DNA of 64,000 nucleotides from Curvularia sp. ZM96 (lineage: Eukaryota; Ascomycota; Dothideomycetes; Pleosporales; Pleosporaceae): the NCBI GenBank assembly GCA_022457065.1, contig JAJGBQ010000004.1, positions 558,001-622,000 on the forward strand, read 5' to 3'. Position numbers and translations under genes: made by a program. The notes under the pieces are model-generated. The model was not told the origin of the DNA. It did not search any database and was given only the letters and a program-made list of their open reading frames with translations. Of this stretch, positions 10,013 through 21,394 are shown in pieces; the first letter of the stretch is position 1, and each line of letters begins with the position of its first letter.

Positions 10013-11264
10013 TTAGAAGCTCTCCTCGGAATCTTCCGAACTGCTACGAGCCTTGCCTCCAGAAGTACGTTCATACGCTCTAGGGCTGCCCTTGCAGTGC
10101 TTAACAATCCAGGGATGCCTCTCGACTTCCTCAAGAGCAATGCGCTTCTCGGGGTCGAGGACCAGCAATCTCTTGATCAGATCCCGTGCTTCCGAGCTAA
10201 CGAAGCTGGGTACTGTGTACTCTCCCCTTGCAATCTTGCGCTGTGTCATGACTTGTGTGTCCTCAAAAGGCGCCTCACCGACCAAGAACTCGTAAGTCAA
10301 TACACCCAAACTCCACAGATCAACCTTCTCAGAGTAGTAGTTGTCCTTGCCGCCGCCGCGAAGCATCTCCGGGGGAAGGTAGTCAAGGGTTCCGCACATG
10401 GTGTTGCGACGGTTGTTGGGTGCGTGGACTGACCAACCAAAGTCGGAAATCTTGATCTCGCCGTGGATGCCAACGAGGATGTTCTCAGGCTTGATGTCGC
10501 GATGCATGACGTGCTTCTTGTGGAGATACTTGAGCGCGGCCGCCATCTGGGCAACGTACTGAGCAGCCTTCCACTCGGGGAAGCGCTGTTCCTTGCGGAG
10601 GTGCTTGTACAGCTCGCCCTTTCCGGCAAACTCGAGAATGAGGAAGATGCGCTTGGCATCATGGAAATGGCCAAACAGCTTGAGGATGTTGGGGTGGGTG
10701 AGGTGCGATTGGATCTCGATCTCGCGTCTCACCTGCTTCTCGACCTTGCCCTGTTGGAGCTCGGCCTTGTGCAAGACTTTGAGAGCACAGACAAAGCCTG
10801 AGGAGCGCTCCTTAGCAAGGTAAACACGGCCAAACTTGCCCTTTCCGAGGGGCTTGCCAATCTCGAACATGCCGAGGTGCCATTGCTTGGGGGTTGCGGG
10901 ATTCGATGGGACGCTGTAAACGGCCGACTCGGTAAGGGTACGGCGGTGTCCCGTGTGCTCCGAGGGCCGGCTGGCGTTTGCGGCAAGGTTGACCTTTGCG
11001 ATGTTTGCGGTCTTTGCGTTCTGTGTCGCGATCTTCTGGAGTGGGATCTGATGAGGTAGCTTCATGCGGTTGGCTGCTGATTGCGAAGCTGAAAGGCCAG
11101 CTACCGATGGCTGGTGTTGTCAGAGACGCTACGATGAGACCCGCCTCGCATGTACATACCTTCTTTGCCTTCTGGTAGGCGGCGTTGGAGGCAGTCTGTT
11201 CGTCATTCTCGTCGTGGATGGTGGTGCGCTCCAAGGCGGCTTCGAGGTTGGCTACGTCCGCCAT
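10013..11264 (-). CDS. Aurora kinase (Ark1/Ipl1 type)
   Basis: Two exons, 11264-11160 and 11110-10013. The 49-bp intron (donor GTATGT, acceptor ACACCAG) is the only reading that keeps frame with a consensus donor. The protein is 400 aa. Aurora kinases act on chromosome segregation and spindle attachment as the catalytic part of the passenger complex. A variable basic N-terminus (about 1-115) is followed by a full kinase domain (about 117-370): GKGKFG near 124, catalytic Lys in ALKVL near 146, HRDIKPEN near 238, DFGWSVHAP near 258, and the Aurora activation loop RRNTMCGTLDYLPPE, whose Thr (about 272) corresponds to the autophosphorylated Thr of the family. The C-terminal tail is Ser/Glu-rich. 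It shares a 363-bp divergent promoter with TIP41. Confidence 0.94.
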
Positions 11265-11627
11265 TGCGGGTACTGGTGTTGTTGCTGGTGCAAGCGGTAG
11301 CGACAGAAGACAGGCAAAGAGAAGAAGGTAGCCGACTGTTTTCCTTCGCTCGAGGTGTGGTTGTCGAGTGGAGAAGGGGGCGGTGGAGGATGGATGGTTT
11401 TCAAACCTCTGGGGATGCCAGCACGGTCGGCCAGTTGTCAAACAAGTGGGTTTCAGTGGTTGCTATGGGTGACGGCGGCTAGACCAACAGGGCGTCGGGG
11501 CGTCGGGGCTTTGGATCGCGCCCCACCCTTGCCTGTCCCCGCCATCGACGACATTCGTTGCACATGGGATGATCTGATTGTTCTTCGTGAACGGTCAATT
11601 CGACATCGTCGCGTCAATCGCAGCATC
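11265..11627. promoter_or_regulatory. Shared divergent promoter, Aurora kinase / TIP41
   Basis: 363 bp between the start codons of two divergent genes, GC-rich, with no obvious TATA box. No other gene is supported inside it. Confidence 0.6.
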
Positions 11628-12488
11628 ATGGCATCGCTCAACGGCGCCCCCGCAGATACTGTGGCGCCCGGCCATGCCGACACCAGCATTACTAAGGACG
11701 GCTTCAAGATCACCACGCGCAAACTGCCAATCCTCAAGGCTGGACCCATTGAGGACATGACGAAGAAGCTGGGAATCGCGCCACCAGAAATGATTTTTGG
11801 AGACAACATGGTCCGCATAGAGCATGCGCAGAGCGGGTGGTTTATCGAGTTCAACGCCTTCGATGCGCTCGACCGGGTGGACAAGACGGGCGAGAACATG
11901 TTCAAGGTCTCATACTCCAAGGAGTGGCAACAGAACCGGTGAGGGCGACACATGTCTTCTAGGAAGAGTGCGCTGCTAATCCCCGTCAGGCAGAAGCAGT
12001 TTGAAGATATCAAAGAGGTGGTGAAGCCTTTCGACTGGTCCTACAGCACCGACTACAAGGGCACCACTCCCTCCACGCCCGCTTTCGAACCCACCGAGAC
12101 GCCCATACCCCTTGCTCTGCTCAAGCGCCCGGATCCTATACACTTTTTCGACGAGCTCGTTCTCTACGAAGACGAGCTTGCAGACAACGGCATTGCCATG
12201 CTCTCCTGCAAAGTGCGCGTCATGCCACAACGACTGCTCTTACTCGTGCGCTTCTTCATGCGCCTCGACGACGTAGTTTTCAGGATTCGAGACACGAGGA
12301 TATTCGTCGAGTTTGCAGACAAGGTTGTTTTGAGGGAGTACACGGCGAGAGAAGAAAAATACGAGGAGGTTCGGAAGAAGTTGGCAGGCAGGAAAGAGGA
12401 CGTACTCGCCATCATGCGGGACCCGAACCGGTTAGCCGAACATATACCTATTGTCGAGCACACGCTAGAGGGGCTACAACTGGCATGA
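11628..12488 (+). CDS. TIP41: TIP41-like regulator of PP2A / TOR signalling
   Basis: Two exons, 11628-11938 and 11990-12488, with a 51-bp intron (GTGAGG ... CGTCAG); 269 aa. TIP41 binds Tap42 or type 2A phosphatase catalytic subunits and tunes TOR-controlled dephosphorylation. The family core is easy to see: IEHAQSGWFIEFNAFDALD in exon 1, then PFDWSYSTDYKG, an acidic DELVLYEDELADNG segment, and MPQRLLLLVRFFMRLDDVVF. The C-terminal half is charged and helical. Length matches fungal homologues. The ATG at 11628 gives MASLNG, the first Met before the conserved part; the frame is open further upstream but that part reads as leader. Confidence 0.93.
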
Positions 12489-14185
12489 GGCGAAGTATGC
12501 GCAATCAGCACAAAGGTACAACATGTGACCCAGTTGCGACGGCAGGGATATACCGGCGACGCACGCCTGTCCAGCCAACTGGTAAGCTGAATTCATACGC
12601 CATAGGCGATTTGCCCTGAACCAACCCCTGGGTTGTATAATCCTTGGGCTAATCATGCAAACAAGTGTCTCTTGTCGCCAATTCGAGATACCTAGCGGGT
12701 CCTGATAGGGTAGCCACGGGTATACCGTGCGTACCTAGTTCGCTCTGGAAATTTGCTTACTGCAAGTGAGCATGTTGGGGTTTGCAGCGCGGACACAAGA
12801 TAAGAGAATGTTTACAGTACACAGCTAGGATTGTGTCTACCTCGATTGTGCTCTTGTTCTTGTACAGCCCAGCTCAACATGCAACACTCTGAATCATCAT
12901 TGTTGAACGGACAAAGTCGCGCTGCAGGTCCGCTGTGCATACTGAAGCTGAAGGCACTCGAATGGCATTACGTCTGCCAAACTGACAAAGCTCACCGGTC
13001 TGGCTTATGCAAAGCTAGGACTCCTTGAGCAGATTCATCATTCCACAAAAAACAATAAGACATTGACATGTGAAAATTCCTGCTCACGAAAGTTAGTATG
13101 CTAACTTAATTGGTTCAATAAATTAATAGTTCCCTGCGAATCCTATCTGGCAAACCAAGATGCACATTTTGGTGGCGTGATTTATTCCAACCATTTTGTT
13201 AACAAACTGTCACAAAACCAGAGAGCACACCAGGAAGGCTACGAAAAGTGTGCTAGTTAAGCGCATCTTTGAAGTCCGCCAACGGTCCATCTACTCGGCC
13301 GAACGTTCTCGGAATCCCCAGTAGCCACAGCTGCACAGCCTCTTTGTAAGATGACACAATTGAAAATTCGACACAGCCTTAAGCACAAACGAAGCGGCCA
13401 TGTCTATATGGCCGATGGACAAAGGGACGACGGAACTTCGGAGCTTCGGAACCGGACCCTAGCTGACAGCCTGGGATGACAGAAAAAGGCCCGGTAGCGA
13501 GGACCGTGGCGCTTGCCGAAAGACCCGAGCGATCATTTCGTCCGGAAATGCTGTAATGCATTGTCGATCAAATGCTAGGGCGAGCGAGTGTCTATGGACA
13601 AACCGTTGGGACCAAACAACACGGATGGCCCCTTGTCTCTTGCTCGGTTTGCGAGAGTCCTTCTGTGAGAATACAAATCGATCTGGCTACGAATCATCAA
13701 CACTTATGGTGTGCCTTGACTAGCTTGTGGACTGTATTGCATTGTCAAAGTCACTTATTCACTTGTATCCTCCGCTTCAGCTCTTGTCTGACGTAGGGTA
13801 CGTCATATTCGAGATCGACCGGACGAATCTTGGCGACCCATTTATCTTCAGGCCAGCCGAGTCTGGAACAACAACGCGTTGAATCTGATAGGAATGCGAT
13901 GGATAGTGATTCTGTTTGGCCCACACAGCGTAAGCTGTTGTGGCTGTTTTCAGCTGCATGTTCCGGGCCAGGGTATTGGCCGAACACTGTTCGTCCAGCA
14001 CGTCTGACGTACTGTTGCAAAGACAACGGGTACGGGAAACATGAGATTCCGCCATCCGAGAAACTATGACCACTTAGGTCCAAGAGTACCAGCAAAATGA
14101 TATACATTGTCGTCTCAGCTGAACGATAAATAATGTGAACGATATTTGATTTCGCCTTCCGTCAAGAAAGCCGTCGCAACACAAA
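12489..14185. other. 1.7-kb intergenic region before the ABC transporter
   Basis: No supported gene. Two overlapping minus-strand frames at 13751-14107 and 13777-14073 were inspected and set aside. The region should carry the ABC transporter promoter. I saw no PDRE-like TCCGCGGA or TCCGTGGA element. Confidence 0.45.
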
Positions 14186-17100
14186 ATGGCTGCCAACTTC
14201 AACGGTGAGGCATCGTCCCACTCTCACTCCCAGGACTGGTCAACCGAAAATGTCCTGTTCTCGTCTGGTCATATACCACAACAACATGAGAGCTCATCCC
14301 ATCCAAACAAAGAGGAGGAAGTACCACTTGAAAAGATTGACACATCCAGTTCGTCCGTCTCTTCAAACACACGATATGGACTCAGCGAATCACCAAAAAG
14401 GCTGAAGAGAGCGGGAACATCCTCATCCGAAGATGCGGCCCCAATGGCTCTGCAGCGTCGGGTCACCAGATCGGAGATTGACAATGAGGGAAGACGGGAA
14501 CTGGTGCGCCTGTTCTCAGTAACGTCGCCACAAATCAGCCGTCGAATGAGTATTGCGGCACCAGGAGATCCAGAAGTAGATCCCGGTAACGAGGCTTTCG
14601 ACTTGACCAAGTTTCTGAGAATGTTCCGCCACCAGCTCGAGGCCGAGGGAGTTGAGATGAAAAAGGTCAGCGTCGTGTTTAAGAATCTAAACGTGTTCGG
14701 CTCCGGCAAAGCTCTACAACTCCAGAGCACTGTTGCAGACATGTTCATGGCCCCCTTTCGGGCAAAAGAGTACTTTGGGAAGACCCAACGCAAGCAAATT
14801 CTGCATTCATTCGACGGCATCATCCGAGCAGGTGAGCTCTGTGTTGTCCTCGGTCGACCTGGCTCGGGTTGCTCCACACTACTGAAAGCCCTGACTGGCG
14901 AGCTTCACGGCCTCGAGACGGACGATTCCGTAATTCACTACAACGGTGTCCCTCAAGATCGCATGCGGAAAGAGTTCAAGGGCGAAACCGTATACAATCA
15001 GGAGGTTGATAAGCATTTCCCGCACCTGACCGTCGGTCAGACACTCGAGTTCGCAGCAGCAGTCCGAACACCATCCAGCCGTCCTGGCGGAACGAGCCGC
15101 GATGAGTTCTCCAAATTCCTCGCCAAGGTCGTCATGGCGGTTCTTGGTCTCTCGCACACATACAATACCAAGGTTGGAGACGACTTTGTGCGCGGTGTCT
15201 CGGGTGGTGAGCGCAAGCGTGTCTCGGTTGCTGAGATGATGTTGGCTGGGTCTCCTTTCGCTGCATGGGACAACTCAACCCGTGGTCTCGACTCAGCTAC
15301 AGCTTTGAAGTTCGTTGATGCCTTGAGAGTCGGTTGTGATTTGGCTGGAGGTGCAGCTGCAGTCGCCATCTACCAGGCCAGCCAAAGCGTATACGACCGC
15401 TTTGACAAGGCCGCAGTGCTATATGAAGGACGTCAAATCTATTTCGGCCCAGCGGACAAAGCCAAGGACTTCTTTGAACGTCAAGGATGGTAAGAGCGCT
15501 TGAGCATACCAACTCAACATCGTATTGACATGTTTTAGGTACTGCCCACCTCGACAAACTACTGGAGATTTTCTCACAGCCGTCACCAATCCGCAAGAAC
15601 GAAAGCCCAAGGAAGGCATGGAGAAGCGAGTTCCTCGGACTCCGGAGGAGTTTGAGAAGTACTGGCGCGACTCTCCAGAGTACCAGGCCGTGCTTGAAGA
15701 AATTGCAGATTTCGAAGCGGAGAACCCGATCAACGAGCAGGCTACACTTGAACACCTTCGTCAACAGAAGAACCATATGCAGGTTCGTGTTTCAAACAGT
15801 TGCTCAAATTCCCAGCTTATACTGATTCGCTATTTAGGGCAAACACAGTCGTCCAAAGTCACCTTACCTTATCAGCGTTCCCCTGCAGGTCAAGCTCAAC
15901 ACGCGACGAGCTTACCAGCGCATCTGGGGCGACATCGCTTCGACCGCTACCCAAGCTGGTCTCAACATTGTGATGGCTCTCATTGTCGGTTCCATCTTCT
16001 ACGGACACTCCAAAGGCACATCCTCGTTCCAAGGTCGCGGAGCTGTCATTTTCCTCGCCATCTTATTCAACGCTCTGACATCCATCGGTGAAATCTCTGG
16101 TCTATACGCGCAACGCCCCATCGTTGAGAAACATAACTCGTATGCCTTCTACCATCCGTCTACCGAAGCCATAGCAGGTATCGTTGCCGATATACCGGTT
16201 AAGTTTGTCCAAGCTGTGGTTTTTAACATTATCCTTTACTTCTTGGCTCAACTGCGCGCGACTGCCGGACAGTTCTTCCTGTTCTTCCTCATTACTTACA
16301 TTTCGACTATTACTATGGCCGCCATTTTCCGGACGACTGCTGCGGTCACCAAGACGGCATCGCAAGCTATGGCGGGCGCTGGTGTGCTGGTTTTGATGCT
16401 TGTAATCTACACCGGTTTCGTCATACGCATTCCGCAGATGCACGACTGGTTCGGCTGGATCAGATGGATCAACCCGATCTTCTATGCTTTCGAGATCTTG
16501 CTCGCCAACGAGTTCCACGGGGTTGACTTTCCCTGCGATGCTATAGTGCCTTCAGGACCTGGCTACACGCCTAGTGGTAACAACTTCATGTGCGATGTAG
16601 AAGGTGCTGTGGCAGGAGAGACCTTTGTCAACGGCGATCGGTTCATCCAAGTAGCGTACTCGTACTCTTGGAGTCATGCGTGGCGCAACTTTGGTATTCT
16701 CTGCGGGTTCTTGATCTTTTTCATGGCCACGTACTTTGTTGCTGTCGAGATCAACTCTTCTACAACCAGCACTGCCGAGCAACTGGTTTTCCGTCGCGGA
16801 CATGTACCAGCCTACTTGCAAACCGATGGAAAGCATGCGGATGTGGAATCTGGTGAAGCCAAACAGGAAAAGGAGGAAGGTGCTGGCGATGTCAGTGCCA
16901 TCGAAGAGCAAAAGGGCATCTTCACATGGCGAGATGTCGTCTATGACATTGAAATCAAGGGTGAACCCCGGCGTCTTCTTGATCATGTTTCCGGCTATGT
17001 CAAACCTGGTACCATGACCGCGCTTATGGGCGTCTCCGGAGCTGGAAAGACGACACTTCTCGATGCTCTTGCCCAACGGACAACCATGGGCGTTATCACT

Positions 17101-19062
17101 GGTGACATGCTTGTCAACGGCAAGCCGCTTGATCCTGCATTCCAGCGCTCTACAGGCTATGTTCAGCAACAGTAAGTCTTGGTTTCTTGTAAGATGAATT
17201 TAAGTATACTGACTAGATCAGGGATCTACATCTCGAAACCTCCACTGTTCGCGAGGCATTGCAGTTCTCCGCTATGCTTCGACAGCCAAAGACTGTTAGC
17301 AAAAAGGAAAAGTTCGAATACGTTGAAGAAGTCATCAAGATGCTCAATATGTCTGACTTTGCTGAGGCTGTGGTCGGTGTTCCTGGCGAGGGTCTTAACG
17401 TTGAGCAGCGTAAGCTTCTGACTATTGGTGTTGAACTCGCGGCGAAACCCAAGCTTCTTCTTTTCCTCGATGAGCCTACATCCGGTCTTGACTCACAGGT
17501 TAGTGATGATCTCTTACAAAAAGTCCGTTGAATGAGACGAACATTCGCTTACACATGCACAGAGTTCATGGTCCATCATCGCCTTCCTTCGCAAACTCAG
17601 TTCAGCGGGCCAAGCAATCCTCTGCACCATCCACCAGCCCAGTGCCATCCTCTTCCAAGAATTCGATCGGCTCCTTTTCCTCGCCCGTGGAGGCAAGACA
17701 GTATACTTTGGCGACCTTGGCAAAAACTCGCGGACCCTCCTCGACTACTTTGAGAATAACGGCGCACGAAAATGCGGCGAAGACGAGAATCCAGCCGAGT
17801 ACATGCTAGAAATCGTCAATGCGGGCAAGAACAACGAGGGTAGAGACTGGTTTGACGTGTGGAATCAGAGCAACGAAGCACAAGGGGTCCAGAGGCAGAT
17901 CGACGAGCTGCACGAAGCCAGCAGGAGCAACAACCTCAACATTGCCGCTGAAACCGGTGGAGGCGAGTTCGCCATGCCATTGCTAGCCCAGATCCGCGAA
18001 ACCACATACCGAGCTTTCCAGCAATACTGGCGCATGCCCAGCTACGTTCTGGCCAAGTTTGGTCTCTGCGCTGTCGCCGGCCTCTTCATCGGTTTCTCCT
18101 TCTACCAGGCCAACACGACCAAAGCCGGCATGCAAACCATCATCTTCAGCGCCTTCATGATCACCACCATCTTCTCATCGCTCGTCCAGCAAATTCAGCC
18201 TCTCTTCGTCACCCAACGCTCTCTCTACGAGTCGCGCGAGAAGCCATCCAAGGCTTACAGCTGGAGCGCCTTCATGGCCGCCAACATCATAGTCGAGATA
18301 CCATACGGCATCGTAGCTGGCATCATCACCTACGCCTGCTTCTACTACCCTGTCGTCGGCGCTGATCAATCCGGCGAACGACAAGCCCTCATCATGCTCT
18401 TCTGCGTCCAACTCCTCATCTACACCTCCACCTTTGCCGATATGACCATTGCCGCTCTCCCGAATGCTGAAACAGCATCTGGACTTGTCTCGCTCCTTAC
18501 CATCATGAGCATCCTCTTCAACGGTGTCATGCAGCCCCCGGATAATCTCCCAGGCTTCTGGATATTCATGTACCGCGTCAGCCCGTTTACCTACTGGATC
18601 GGCGGCATGGTAAGCACCATGTCTGCCGGCCGCAGCGTCGTGTGTAGTCCCTCAGAAGTCCTGACTTTCGACCCGCCGTCTGGCCAAACCTGCGCCGCGT
18701 ACTTGAACGCCTATGCTTCTGCTACTGGCGGCACGATTCAGAATCCGGATGCTACGGCTGACTGTCGATACTGTACGCTGAGTAACACGGACCAGTTTCT
18801 GGCCGGCTCCAGGATTTATTATAGTGAGAGGTGGAGGAATTTTGGGATTATGTTTGCGTATATTGCGTTTAATATTTTTGCGGCGGTGCTGTCGTATTAT
18901 CTTTTTAGGGTGGCGAAGTTGGGAAATATCAGGAGTGTGTTCAGTAAGAAGAAGGGAGGAAAGAATACTAAGGGTAAAGCGGGCGAGGTGGCGGAGAAGG
19001 CGGCGAGCCAAGGGGCTCATCCGGGAGAGAGGAGTGGGCGGAATGATGCTGGTACGGTTTGA
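14186..19062 (+). CDS. PDR-type (ABCG) full-size ABC transporter
   Basis: Five exons: 14186-15489, 15539-15782, 15838-17171, 17222-17498, 17563-19062; introns of 49-64 bp; 1552 aa. The order is NBD-TMD-NBD-TMD, as in yeast Pdr5 and Candida Cdr1, which export drugs, plant defence compounds or lipids across the plasma membrane. NBD1 has the PDR-type degenerate Walker A GRPGSGCSTLL near 223, signature VSGGERKRVSV near 338 and the altered Walker B WDNSTRGLDS near 361. NBD2 has canonical Walker A GVSGAGKTTLL near 914, weak signature LNVEQRKL near 1019 and FLDEPTSGLDS near 1041. So each composite site is asymmetric, as known for the family. Two six-helix membrane domains follow the NBDs, with a large external loop rich in Cys in the last one. 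The substrate cannot be read from sequence. Confidence 0.95.
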
Positions 19063-20394
19063 GGTATCTCATGGTAACAGAGTGAGAATTTGAGGCATGG
19101 ATGGTGTGTATAGCCATTGGTTGAAAGCAGTGTAGATATTCGTTTACTTTTGTCACGTACTTAGGTAGTAAATATTGTAATAATAATACTTTTTTTTTTG
19201 GAACTATCCATGAATAAGTTGCTTGCCCTCCCAGACCCTCAAAGAACATAAACTTCGAGACTACAGTTTCTTCCCTGTCACTTGGGTTCCTGGGGTTCCC
19301 TGGGGTTCCAGGATCCATCACACCGGTATAGCATCGGCCCCAAACTTCATATTTTGGTCTTTTAGATGACGTTCAATTTTCTGATTGAGATCTACTTTCC
19401 TACTAATTTCGGCCCTACTTCCCAGTTTCTAAACTTGGACGTATGGAGTTAGCGAGGTGTACTAGGTTAGAGACGATGAACCGCGCCCCTTTCGTACGAC
19501 GCGTCACGTTATTGTAGAGTGATAATGAAAATTATGATTGACAGTCGAACAAAGAGGTTGGTCGGACAGCCGACGCCATGTGAAGGCTGGTGATGTGGGG
19601 ACAGAGGTCGAGTCGGATGTGAGTCGGGTGATCAGTATCCGATCGGTGATGGATTGGGAAAAGGACGTGCAGAGTTGTGGGGGAAAAGAATGGAGACTTT
19701 GCAAGCATTTCTGTTGGGTTGGGACGTCTAGGCTTCCGGCACTTGTGTTGTCGGGAGGCAGAGCCAAAAGGTAATGGCGGGAACTAGTTGACCTAGCTCA
19801 GTTGAGTTGGGCACTGCCGACGCGCGAATCAAGGAATTGGTGGCTTTGGATAGTTTTCCAATCAGGAAAACATAACAGCCATAATAATGGTTCCGAGCCA
19901 GGCGTGTATGTACCCGAGGGCCGGTGTGCCCGAACATTAGCAAACATCAGGGTCTAGCATGATTTTTTGTCGGGCGCGACCTCATTGGACAGTAATGGTC
20001 AAGTAAAGCATCGTAACGGCGTATGCCTATTACCGCTTTATCTCCCGATCCGAACTCCGAGGAAGAGCCTCATCGACGTGCGGCTATCGCGCGGACGACT
20101 TTGGATCCGCTGTTAGAGCGACCGACATCGCCGGCTGCCAAGTTTCGTACAACAATTGATGCTGGGGTTTCTATGGAGTTACTCGAACACCAAGACACAA
20201 GAAATACGTACAGACGTATATGCCTCATGCATTGCGTTGAACCGCCGAGTGCGCCATTTCGGCAGTAACCATGCGTCTTGTCGTTGTCTAGAGATCCGAT
20301 GGGACGTTTTTCTTTGACGTACGTACGAAGCAACATTTGACCTGACAATCCTAACTGCATTAATGGCTCAATTTCGGGCCATGCCATGTTAATT

Positions 20395-20780
20395 GCGGGG
20401 AAACCAGGTCGATTACGGGATTTGTGTGGGGCACGTCAACCGATCCCCATGTGACAAGAGATGGGTACTGGGGGTGTTGCCAGGGCGGGTTTCCCGAAGG
20501 GGCTTGGTACATACCAGAAGGGCACAACGCTTCCCGACGCTTGCATCGATTCTTGCAAAATCTTCAACTCCCTGCCATCCTCGTGACGAACGCACCTACT
20601 CGTCGGGACATTTACTCGGCTGTACGGGCCTGGCTTCTGGACCCCGCTTATTCCACGGCGGTGGACGAAATGCTGGGGCCCTGCGTGGAGAGATTGCTCT
20701 GTCGTAGGACACGGATTTCCCCGAGCACATGAGTCGCCATGAAGAGGCGCATAGCAGTCCAAGTATGATAATATCCGGGG
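20395..20780. promoter_or_regulatory. Cluster of CreA-like SYGGRG sites upstream of beta-glucosidase
   Basis: GCGGGG at 20395, CTGGGG at 20468, CCCCGC (reverse of GCGGGG) at 20642, CTGGGG at 20673 and CCGGGG at 20775. These match the consensus bound by the carbon-catabolite repressor CreA/Mig1. The cluster is 0.6-1 kb before the start codon. Binding is inferred. Confidence 0.4.
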
Positions 20781-21322
20781 ATGAATTGTACCCAAGGGCG
20801 ACCTCTCTGCTGTGTAAATAAGCTTCTGACGGGGCTGCAATAAGCTTATGATAAGGTTCCAGCGCCCTCCAGCGCCACAACAAAAGAAATTATACCTAAG
20901 GAAATTAGCAGACAACTCTGCTCCTCGGGAGCGGTCTGCCCAGATCACGGCAATGATGCGGTGCAAAGTCGTTGGTCGGACCGAGTCATTCACGCCGTTG
21001 TCCCCGCAAACCCGTACGAGTCAAGTTTCGATCCTTTGCGCTCCGACTATTCACGCGCAGTCTCCACATCCATCTGCCGAGGCGCATACACCTATCGAAC
21101 CGCCATCTTGGCAGACGCCTCGCGCTCTTCGGATGACGTCGTTGTTGACAATGGCTCCATCCACTTGGTATGGAGCAAGCTTGCGGAGACTCCACAAACT
21201 GCGCGGGTAAACTTCGGTCCACAATGTGTTTGCATCGTGGGCCTCTGAATATGGTAGTCCCGGCTACGAGGTGTTACCTACCAGGCGGGCCAATTTGGTC
21301 CGGGAGCCAGCCGTAATGGTAG

Positions 21323-21330
21323 TATATAAG
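21323..21330 (+). promoter_or_regulatory. TATA box of beta-glucosidase
   Basis: TATATAAG, 65 bp before the start codon at 21395. Confidence 0.6.
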
Positions 21331-21394
21331 TACCTCGACGCAACGACGATGATCGATATTCAGGCTTTCGATTCCCCTTCGACTATCCAGAATC

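Larger units (their letters stand above)
19063..21394. other. 2.3-kb intergenic region before the beta-glucosidase
   Basis: No supported gene. Near 19280-19315 the GGGTTCC motif recurs three times just past the transporter. The right half holds a group of CreA-like hexamers (20395-20780) and the TATA box of the beta-glucosidase. Confidence 0.5.

Noticed and set aside
13751..14107. Two overlapping minus-strand frames before the ABC transporter
   Set aside because: The last 34 residues of one look protein-like, but the two frames compete, no intron joins them well and no family is recognised.
14186..19062. Degenerate Walker and signature motifs as possible damage in the ABC transporter
   Set aside because: The Cys-for-Lys Walker A in NBD1 and weak signature in NBD2 are normal features of the PDR subfamily.
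19280..19315. Repeated GGGTTCC motifs after the ABC transporter
   Set aside because: Only about three short units with uneven spacing; not enough to call a repeat array or telomere-like tract.
20436..20993. 185-codon minus-strand frame in the beta-glucosidase promoter
   Set aside because: No domain, scattered Cys/Arg/Pro composition, overlapped by equally long frames on the other strand.
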